Shown here: in pieces, positions 1 through 4,578 of the stretch
Layout of the letters: every line of letters begins with the position of its first letter
How positions within the stretch are numbered: position 1 is the stretch's first letter
Assembly (NCBI GenBank): GCA_019418195.1
Contig: DYCJ01000168.1
Location: 1-5,566, forward strand
Origin: Clostridiales bacterium
GTDB taxonomy: Bacteria; Bacillota; Clostridia; Lachnospirales; Lachnospiraceae
DNA length: 5,566 nucleotides
Direction: 5' to 3'
The notes under the pieces: generated by a model
What the model was told of the DNA's origin: nothing
Seen by the model: the letters and a program-made list of their open reading frames with translations, nothing else
Database searches by the model: none
Translations under genes and position numbers: made by a program

Positions 1-75
1 CATCCCAATACAAAGGGCGGACAGCTCATGGCGCAGACGGCTTACAGGGTGATCCAAAATTCAGTAGAAAAATGA
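1..75 (+). CDS. C-terminal end of an SGNH/GDSL-type hydrolase (partial)
   Basis: Frame 1 is open from the left edge to a TGA at 73-75 and encodes 24 residues that begin HPNTKGGQLMAQ. In SGNH/GDSL hydrolases the last conserved block is D-x-x-H-P-N, with the catalytic histidine followed by a short amphipathic C-terminal helix that starts with a G-x-x-x-M-A-like pattern; the visible tail has this form and ends where such proteins usually end. The main part of the gene, with the GDS nucleophile block, lies outside the window, so the substrate cannot be judged. The stop is 18 bases before the next start and the AGGAGG of the next gene lies in that gap, so this is probably the first visible gene of an operon with two esterases. 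The family call rests on one short motif and could be wrong. Confidence 0.65.
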   Translation, partial: HPNTKGGQLMAQTAYRVIQNSVEK

Positions 76-93
76 CAACTAGGAGGAACAGTA

Positions 94-885
94 ATGGCAA
101 TTATACAGGGGACGTATCTGTCGGATGCGTTAAAAAGATCGATCACATATCATGTTTATCTTCCAAATGACACGGCGGATGAGATGAAGACAGAATATTA
201 TGAACGGCCGGCGAAAGTGCTCTATCTGCTCATAGGGTATTCCGGCGCATCCATCGACTGGGTGACCGGAAGCCTGATCTTTGGGGCCGCGCAGAAATAC
301 AATGTGACGGTGGTTATGGTTTCAGGAGAAAACAGCTTCTATCTGAATCAGAAAGGGACCGGAAGGGCATATGAGGACTTCGCAGGGCGTGAACTGCCGG
401 AATATATAAATAAAACATTCCACATTGATACGTCACGTGAGAACACATGGATTGGCGGCGTGTCAATGGGCGGGTTCGGTGCGATACATACAGGTCTTGG
501 GTTTCCGGAGCGGTTCGGGAAGATCATCGCGTTGTCTTCGGCGTTGATCATACACGAAATCAAGGATCAGAAGCCGGGATTTAAAAATAGTATGGCGGAT
601 TACGATTATTATACTTCTGTATTCGGGCCGCTCGACCAGCTGGAAGAAAGCCGGAATAATCCGGAGAAGCAGATAAGGGAACTGCTGAAAAACGGGAAAA
701 CAATACCGGATCTTTATATGGCGTGCGGAACGGAAGATTTTCTCCTTGAAGAAAATCGAGCGTTCAGAGATTTCCTCGCAGAAAAAGGCGTATCTCTTTG
801 TTATAAGGAAAGCCCGGGGATACATGACTGGAAGTTCTGGAATGAATATCTTGATAAAGGCATCCGCTGGGCATTGGAGGAATAA
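94..885 (+). CDS. esterase-family alpha/beta hydrolase (263 aa, tributyrin esterase / esterase D-like)
   Basis: This is a serine hydrolase of the putative esterase family (PF00756 type), expected to cleave short-chain acyl esters. The nucleophile elbow GGVSMGG is at residues 121-127 with Ser124 as catalytic serine. The likely acid is Asp215 in CGTEDF, and the likely base is His244 in GIHDWKFWNEYL, a typical ending of the family. The whole protein is one catalytic domain of normal length, with no signal peptide or membrane segment, so it should be cytoplasmic. The ATG at 94 follows AGGAGG (81-86) by seven bases. Relatives usually have LLHG in the strand before the oxyanion region; here it reads LLIG (Ile47), so the histidine is missing. 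The next esterase starts two bases after the stop, so the pair is one translational unit. Family assignment is firm. The natural substrate is unknown; an acetylated or feruloylated sugar is a guess based on the esterase-rich neighbourhood. Confidence 0.9.
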   Translation: MAIIQGTYLSDALKRSITYHVYLPNDTADEMKTEYYERPAKVLYLLIGYSGASIDWVTGSLIFGAAQKYNVTVVMVSGENSFYLNQKGTGRAYEDFAGRELPEYINKTFHIDTSRENTWIGGVSMGGFGAIHTGLGFPERFGKIIALSSALIIHEIKDQKPGFKNSMADYDYYTSVFGPLDQLEESRNNPEKQIRELLKNGKTIPDLYMACGTEDFLLEENRAFRDFLAEKGVSLCYKESPGIHDWKFWNEYLDKGIRWALEE

Positions 886-887
886 AT

Positions 888-2000
888 ATGAGGATCTGGT
901 TCAGAGAGACGGAACAGGCGCTGGGCAGAAGAGCCCCGCTTAATATGGATTTCGATACAATGAGAGCAAAAACAGGAGAGCAGGAAGGCATTATTTGTAC
1001 AGATGAGAGAATGTACATCAGACTCCGGTATGAATACGGGGACAGGCTTGAGCTTCAGGTAATCGATGGGGAGACCTATCCTTTTGAACGTCTTGGTAAT
1101 GGATACTGGATACTTTCACTGGCTGATTTTCACGAATTTTGTTATGTAAAAGTGATGCTGGACGGGAACTGGGTGCTGTCACCCTATCTGCCGATTGGAT
1201 ATGGGGACAATCATCCGATGAACTTCCTTGATCTGTCGGACAACAGAGAAAGTGAGGCGACTATAGCGGCACATGGAACCATATGCCGGGAGCAGTATCA
1301 CGCGCATGTAAGCCGGCGGGATAAATTTTGTTATGTATACACACCGCCGGGATATGCGGATGAAAATGAAAAATATCCGATCCTTTATCTCCAGCACGGA
1401 TATGGAGAGAATGAACTGGGATGGCTTTATCAGGGACGACTGGCGGAAACGGTTGACAGACTGATTTATTCGGGAAAGATAAAACCGATGCTGATCGTAA
1501 TGGCAGACGGGATGATGCGCTGCACAGAGGAAAATGGCAGTGTGGTACACAGACCGGAGCTTTTTACAGAGGAACTGATTGAAGATATCATGCCGCTCGT
1601 AGAGAACCGGTATCGTGTGAAAAACGGCGGAAAATATCATGCGATAGCGGGATTGTCTATGGGCTCCCTGCAGACATGTATGACTGTCTTTAACAATCCC
1701 GGGCTCTTTGAATGGGCGGGGCTTTTTAGCGGATTTATGAGCAATATATTTGACGGAAATGATACGCATCTGGAAAATCTGAAACAAAATGCGGACAGCT
1801 TTGAGCATTCGATCAGGCTTTTCTTCCGCGCTATGGGAAAAGACGATCCGTTCTGGCCGGTATTTGAGAAAGATGACAGATTTTGTGAAGAATACGGAAT
1901 ACGATGCGTCAGAAAAGTATACGACGGAGCGCATACGTGGAATGTATGGAGGAGCTGTATAAAAGACTTTCTTCCGTTGTTATTTCGGGAGAATGATTGA
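888..2000 (+). CDS. two-domain esterase: N-terminal beta-sandwich-like domain plus esterase-family hydrolase (370 aa)
   Basis: Residues about 130-366 form an esterase-family alpha/beta hydrolase. YTPPGY (151-156) opens the domain, LYLQHGYGENELGW (166-179) is the oxyanion strand, GLSMG (255-259) carries nucleophile Ser257, and GAHTWNVWR (347-355) carries catalytic His349. Asp319 or Asp320 in MGKDD is the likely acid. Residues about 1-125 precede the catalytic domain and look like the Ig-like/E-set module (CBM48-like) found in front of bacterial feruloyl or acetyl-xylan esterases and enterochelin esterases. There is no signal peptide, so the enzyme is probably cytoplasmic and acts on imported oligosaccharides or glycosides; this is inference. 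The ATG follows GGAGG (876-880), which lies inside the last codons of the upstream esterase, so translation is probably coupled. The stop TGA overlaps a consensus -35 box. Substrate is not determinable from sequence. Confidence 0.9.
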   Translation: MRIWFRETEQALGRRAPLNMDFDTMRAKTGEQEGIICTDERMYIRLRYEYGDRLELQVIDGETYPFERLGNGYWILSLADFHEFCYVKVMLDGNWVLSPYLPIGYGDNHPMNFLDLSDNRESEATIAAHGTICREQYHAHVSRRDKFCYVYTPPGYADENEKYPILYLQHGYGENELGWLYQGRLAETVDRLIYSGKIKPMLIVMADGMMRCTEENGSVVHRPELFTEELIEDIMPLVENRYRVKNGGKYHAIAGLSMGSLQTCMTVFNNPGLFEWAGLFSGFMSNIFDGNDTHLENLKQNADSFEHSIRLFFRAMGKDDPFWPVFEKDDRFCEEYGIRCVRKVYDGAHTWNVWRSCIKDFLPLLFREND

Positions 2001-2025
2001 CATTTGTGAAAGCAGATTATATAAT
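1997..2025 (+). promoter_or_regulatory. perfect consensus sigma-A promoter (TTGACA-17-TATAAT)
   Basis: TTGACA is at 1997-2002 and TATAAT at 2020-2025, exactly 17 bases apart, so all 12 positions match the vegetative sigma consensus. The -35 box overlaps the stop codon of the preceding esterase gene. Transcription should begin near 2032, only a few bases before a strong intrinsic terminator (2038-2078). It is the best promoter candidate upstream of the glutamine synthetase gene; no comparable -35/-10 pair was found between 2079 and 2257. Without read-through of the hairpin it would make only an RNA of about 45 bases. The match is direct; the activity is inferred. Confidence 0.65.
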
Positions 2026-2037
2026 GAATGGCGAAAC

Positions 2038-2078
2038 AAGGGCGTTTTCTTATGGGGGAGAACGCCCTTTTGTCTTTT
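2038..2078 (+). terminator. strong intrinsic terminator after the esterase operon, possible attenuator for the glutamine synthetase gene
   Basis: AAGGGCGTT (2038-2046) pairs with AACGCCCTT (2061-2069). The stem can be extended inward by T-G, T-A and C-G pairs to leave a small G-rich loop around 2050-2057, and the run TTTTGTCTTTT (2068-2078) follows. This is a textbook rho-independent terminator for the esterase operon. It also lies just downstream of the promoter at 1997-2025, so it can act as an attenuator for the gene that follows. Confidence 0.85.
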
Positions 2079-2092
2079 GGGAGGAGCATACT

Positions 2093-2248
2093 GTCAGCTC
2101 AGCCATGCCATTCATAATTTGGCAGGCGGTACAAAGCTGACGTACCTAAAATATGTCTGCCAAATTATTCATGCAGGGCGTCCGCCCTATAACGCCTGAT
2201 ATGCAATTTCCCATCAGGAAACCAGTCTCCATGGCAAAATAGCATATC
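2093..2248 (+). other. inverted-repeat-rich untranslated leader of the glutamine synthetase gene (candidate structured RNA or palindromic element)
   Basis: The 299 bases between the esterase stop and the glutamine synthetase start hold no credible gene. Several stems are visible. ATAATTTGGCAG (2114-2125) pairs perfectly with CTGCCAAATTAT (2157-2168), with a further imperfect arm outside it (2106-2111 with 2171-2175). GGTAC (2128-2132) pairs with GTACC (2142-2146) inside it. AGGGC (2175-2179) pairs with GCCCT (2184-2188). GATATGC (2198-2204) pairs with GCATATC (2242-2248), and this stem continues inward through ATTT/AAAT and CCAT/ATGG. In addition GTCAGCT (2093-2099) is complementary to AGCTGAC (2135-2141) in the apical loop, giving an alternative hairpin or a pseudoknot. 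It matches no riboswitch class or T-box that I recognise. It may be a regulatory RNA or an inserted palindromic repeat. Confidence 0.45.
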
Positions 2249-2276
2249 CGCCGTTGCATGACTGAACTGGTAACTC

Positions 2277-2298
2277 AAATGAAAAGGAGGTTTCATTT
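2277..2298 (+). promoter_or_regulatory. hairpin presenting the glutamine synthetase Shine-Dalgarno sequence in its loop
   Basis: AAATGAAA (2277-2284) and TTTCATTT (2291-2298) are perfect 8-bp complements, and the six bases between them are exactly AGGAGG (2285-2290), the ribosome binding site. The start ATG at 2300 follows directly. The site fixes the start at 2300 rather than at the in-frame ATG at 2258, which has no ribosome binding site. The stem is A/T-rich, so it may be only moderately stable. Whether the structure helps or hinders initiation is not known. Confidence 0.6.
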
Positions 2299-2299
2299 T

Positions 2300-3631
2300 A
2301 TGCATAACTATACAAGAGAGGATATTCTGCGCCTGGTGGAAGAGGAGGATGTCGCTTTCATCCGCCTTCAGTTTACGGATATCTTCGGGACGATGAAAAA
2401 CATGGCGGTGACCGTCAGCCAGCTGGAGAAAGCGCTGGATAACCGCTGTATGTTCGATGTCTCTTCTCTCGACGGCCTTTCCGGGGAAGAAGATTCGGAT
2501 ATGTATCTTTATCCGGATCTGAGCACGTTTGAGATATTTCCGTGGCGTCCGCAGCAGGGCAAGGTGGCACGCCTGATCTGTGATGTATACCGGACAGACG
2601 GAACGCCCTATGAGGTCGATCCGAGATATGTGCTGAAAAAAGCGATCGCACATGCCGCAGAACTTGGGTATACGCTTAATGCAGGACCCGAGTGCGAGTT
2701 CTTCCTGTTCCATACGGATGACGACGGTCTTCCTACTACGCTCACACATGAGAGGGGCGGGTATTTTGATGTCGGTCCGGTCGATTTCGGTGAAAATGCA
2801 AGGCGTGATATGGTGCTGACTCTCGAAGATATGGGGTTCGAGATAACGTCTTCCCATCATGAGATCGCCCCGGCACAGCATGAGATCGATTTCCGGTATG
2901 ATGAGGCTCTGGTGACAGCGGATAATCTCATGACATTTAAGATGGTGGTGAAGACGATCGCGAAACGTCACGGTCTGCATGCAACATTTATGCCGAAACC
3001 GAAAATCGAGACTTACGGATCCGGTATGCACATTAATCTGTCCTTAAACCGTGGCGGTGTGAATGCATTTCAAAGTGAAACAGACCCGAATGGATTAAGC
3101 AGAGACGGGTACTATTTTATTGGTGGCCTGATGAAACATATGAAAGCGGTCACATGTATCACGAATCCCACAGTCAACTCTTACAAAAGATTCGTGCCGG
3201 GATATGAGGCGCCGGTCTATATGGGGTGGTCTTCGAAGACGAGAGGACCGTTGATCCGTGTGCCGTCAGGAAGAGGAGAGAATACAAGGATTGAGTTGAG
3301 GAGCCCGGATGCAACGGCAAACCCATATCTTGCTCTCGCTGTGCTTCTTATGGCCGGGCTGGACGGTATCGAGAATCAGATCATGCCGCCTGACTGCATT
3401 GACGAGAATATCCAGAAAATGCCGCCGGAGCGTCGTGCGCAGCTCGGTGTCCAGGAACTGCCGAGGTCTCTGAAAGATGCGGTGGAAGAACTGGAAAAGG
3501 ATGAGCTGATCCGGAATGTACTGGGAGAAAAGCTTGCACAAAAGATCATTAAAGCACAGAAGAAAGAATATAAAGCATATTGTATGCAGGTGACCGACTG
3601 GGAGATCGAGAACTATTTGTACAAGATGTGA
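2300..3631 (+). CDS. glnA: glutamine synthetase, type I (GSI-alpha-like), with altered conserved residues
   Basis: Glutamine synthetase joins ammonia to glutamate using ATP and forms cytoplasmic dodecamers. The 443-residue product, started at 2300, matches the length and N-terminus of the Bacillus GlnA (YTREDI, IRLQFTDI-GT-KN, VSQLEKALDN). Metal ligands are in place: Glu131 and Glu133 (GPECEFF), Glu188 and Glu195 (HHEIAPAQHE), His244 (GSGMH) and Glu332 (RIELRS). Arg297 (SYKRF), Glu303 (GYEAP) and Arg334 of the glutamate site are also present. No adenylylation-site insertion typical of GSI-beta is seen. Unusual changes: FDGSS reads FDVSS (Val54), the position of Bacillus Arg62 is Gly62, the Asn of NGSGMH is Tyr239, and NRSP reads TRGP (314-317). 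It may be a fully active enzyme with changed feedback control, or a glutamine synthetase-like ligase. The family is certain; exact function is less so. Upstream lie an attenuator-like leader and a looped ribosome binding site; downstream is an ANTAR regulator. Confidence 0.92.
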   Translation: MHNYTREDILRLVEEEDVAFIRLQFTDIFGTMKNMAVTVSQLEKALDNRCMFDVSSLDGLSGEEDSDMYLYPDLSTFEIFPWRPQQGKVARLICDVYRTDGTPYEVDPRYVLKKAIAHAAELGYTLNAGPECEFFLFHTDDDGLPTTLTHERGGYFDVGPVDFGENARRDMVLTLEDMGFEITSSHHEIAPAQHEIDFRYDEALVTADNLMTFKMVVKTIAKRHGLHATFMPKPKIETYGSGMHINLSLNRGGVNAFQSETDPNGLSRDGYYFIGGLMKHMKAVTCITNPTVNSYKRFVPGYEAPVYMGWSSKTRGPLIRVPSGRGENTRIELRSPDATANPYLALAVLLMAGLDGIENQIMPPDCIDENIQKMPPERRAQLGVQELPRSLKDAVEELEKDELIRNVLGEKLAQKIIKAQKKEYKAYCMQVTDWEIENYLYKM

Positions 3632-3653
3632 TACCAGTCCGCTCATGCGCAGG

Positions 3654-3707
3654 AATTGTCTTACGGCACTGTGCAAGCTTGCTTGCAAAGAGTGCCGGAT
3701 GACAATT
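3654..3707 (+). other. long imperfect hairpin just after the glutamine synthetase gene (terminator-like, no T-tract)
   Basis: Three nested stems stack into one arm: AATTGTC (3654-3660) with GACAATT (3701-3707), CGGCACT (3664-3670) with AGTGCCG (3691-3697), and TGCAAG (3672-3677) with CTTGCA (3682-3687) around a CTTG loop. It starts 22 bases after the stop codon. No run of T follows, so it is a poor classical rho-independent terminator; it could slow polymerase, protect the 3' end of the mRNA, or be part of a palindromic repeat element with the tandem units that follow. Nothing coding is seen in it. Confidence 0.6.
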
Positions 3708-3718
3708 ACGGCATATGG

Positions 3719-3859
3719 CGGACGCCATACAGTGAGATGGAGCCGTAAGCGGCGGAATCGAACTGAGCGCATGAGCAGAGCGGACGCCATACAGTGAGAT
3801 GGAGCCGCGAGCGGCGGAATCGAACTGGGCGCATGAGCAGAGCGGACGCCATACAGTGA
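3719..3859 (+). repeat. tandem 62-bp repeat, 2.3 copies
   Basis: Copy 1 is 3719-3780 and copy 2 is 3781-3842, differing at 3 of 62 positions; a third copy stops after 17 identical bases (3843-3859). Each unit begins CGGACGCCATACAGTGA and contains a small hairpin GCCG-4-CGGC. Two of the three differences (TA versus CG) lie in the four-base loop of that hairpin, so the stem is kept. The period is not a multiple of three, so a protein reading is not conserved between copies. The block fills much of the 310-base gap between the glutamine synthetase and ANTAR genes. It looks like a dispersed non-coding intergenic repeat; I know no name for it. Confidence 0.85.
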
Positions 3860-3867
3860 TACATTGA

Positions 3868-3898
3868 GCACTTAGCGAGGTGTTATCGAGCTTAGTGC
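3868..3898 (+). other. hairpin upstream of the ANTAR gene
   Basis: GCACT-T-AGC (3868-3876) pairs with GCT-T-AGTGC (3890-3898), eight base pairs with one T-T mismatch, around a 13-base loop. It lies directly after the tandem repeat and about 28 bases before the ribosome binding site of the ANTAR gene. It could be the right-hand end of the repeat element or a leader structure. No T-tract follows, so it is not an obvious terminator. Confidence 0.5.
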
Positions 3899-3925
3899 AT
3901 GCGAAGACGTATAGAAAAAGACAGC

Positions 3926-3944
3926 AGGAGGTGGCACGGATTTG
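3926..3944 (+). promoter_or_regulatory. ribosome binding site and TTG start of the ANTAR gene
   Basis: AGGAGGT (3926-3932) is followed nine bases later by TTG (3942-3944). No ATG or GTG with a comparable site lies nearby in this frame, and the protein from this TTG begins with the first beta strand expected of a receiver-like fold, so TTG is taken as the start. Confidence 0.85.
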
Positions 3945-4490
3945 AGCAACATTATTGTGGCATTTTCCAAGCGGGAAAATGCAGTGAATATACGGAATAT
4001 CCTTGTAAAATCCGGGCTCGAAGTGTCTGCTGTCTGCCAGAGCGGAGCGAAGGTGCTGCAGTATGCGGAAATGTGGAGTGACGGGATCGTGATATGCGCG
4101 CATCAGATGCAGGATATGCACTATACACAGATGAGGGAATACCTTCCGGAAGGATTCGAAATCCTTCTGATCGCACCGGCTGATAAGTGGGCCGACGGTC
4201 TTCCGGACGGCGTTGTGGGGGTGCCGATGCCCCTGAAAATATACGATCTTGTCAATACGATTGAAATGATCCTGCAGACACAGTACAGAAGGCGGAGAAA
4301 AAAGCGCGAGGCAGGTAAAAAGCGAAGTGATAAAGAACGTCAGATCATAGAACAGGCGAAAGCGCTTCTGATGGAACGCAATCATATGACCGAGGACGAA
4401 GCCCACAAATATGTGCAGAAGACCAGTATGGAAAGTGGTACGGATATGACAGAGACTGCACGGATGATACTGACGATAATGGATAAATAG
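3942..4490 (+). CDS. ANTAR-domain antiterminator with degenerate receiver domain (182 aa)
   Basis: ANTAR proteins bind hairpins in nascent RNA and stop terminators from forming, often in nitrogen or ethanolamine genes. Residues about 130-180 are the ANTAR domain: ERQIIEQAKALLMER (132-146), then EDEAHKYVQKTS and a final helix ETARMIL (171-177), matching the AK-x-x-L-M and A-x-x-I-L pattern of the family. Residues 1-111 have receiver-like order (IIVAF strand, DGIVICAH strand, PMPL loop) but lack the acidic pair after strand 1 (FSK instead of DD), have Cys52 where the phosphorylated Asp is expected, and Met96 at the usual Lys. It is therefore probably not controlled by phosphorylation. A basic linker (116-128, RRRRKKREAGKKR) joins the domains and could help bind RNA. 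It begins with TTG after AGGAGGT. Its place after the glutamine synthetase gene suggests that this gene is a target; that is inference. Confidence 0.92.
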   Translation: MSNIIVAFSKRENAVNIRNILVKSGLEVSAVCQSGAKVLQYAEMWSDGIVICAHQMQDMHYTQMREYLPEGFEILLIAPADKWADGLPDGVVGVPMPLKIYDLVNTIEMILQTQYRRRRKKREAGKKRSDKERQIIEQAKALLMERNHMTEDEAHKYVQKTSMESGTDMTETARMILTIMDK

Positions 4491-4507
4491 CATCATATAA
4501 TTTCCGG

Positions 4508-4536
4508 TTGGATTCTGCCGGGGGCATGTGTATAAT
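4508..4536 (+). promoter_or_regulatory. probable sigma-A promoter for dapF
   Basis: TTGGAT (4508-4513) and TATAAT (4531-4536) are 17 bases apart; the -10 is perfect and the -35 keeps TTG. Transcription would start near 4543, leaving about 36 bases before the dapF start at 4579. This also argues against the in-frame ATG at 4528, which overlaps the -10 box. A second TATAAT at 4542-4547 lacks a matching -35. Confidence 0.6.
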
Positions 4537-4578
4537 GGGAGTATAATAAATATTACACAGAAAGTATGGGGTATGACT

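Noticed and set aside
1179..1934. 251-codon - strand open frame opposite the second esterase
   Set aside because: Antisense to a well-supported gene, with no motif and no ribosome binding site.
1993..2199. Possible 68-residue small protein in the leader
   Set aside because: It starts before the predicted transcription start, crosses the terminator and the leader stems, and has no ribosome binding site.
2093..2248. T-box leader or known glutamine riboswitch
   Set aside because: No T-box consensus segment near a terminator, and no core that I recognise of the known glutamine-binding RNAs.
2258..2299. Earlier start for glutamine synthetase at ATG 2258
   Set aside because: It has no ribosome binding site, adds 14 residues not seen in the family, and would make the AGGAGG before 2300 part of the coding region.
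2165..3031. Long - strand open frame (288 codons) opposite the glutamine synthetase gene
   Set aside because: It is a shadow of the conserved coding frame, without a ribosome binding site or a recognisable domain.
3719..3859. CRISPR array
   Set aside because: The 62-bp units are directly adjacent with no spacers and only 2.3 copies; there are no cas genes.
3899..4081. 60-codon open frame overlapping the ANTAR start
   Set aside because: It is out of frame with the ANTAR gene, has no ribosome binding site, and starts inside the end of the upstream hairpin.
4528..4578. Earlier start for dapF at ATG 4528
   Set aside because: It overlaps the -10 box of the likely promoter and adds 17 residues ahead of the conserved MKF-x-K-M beginning.
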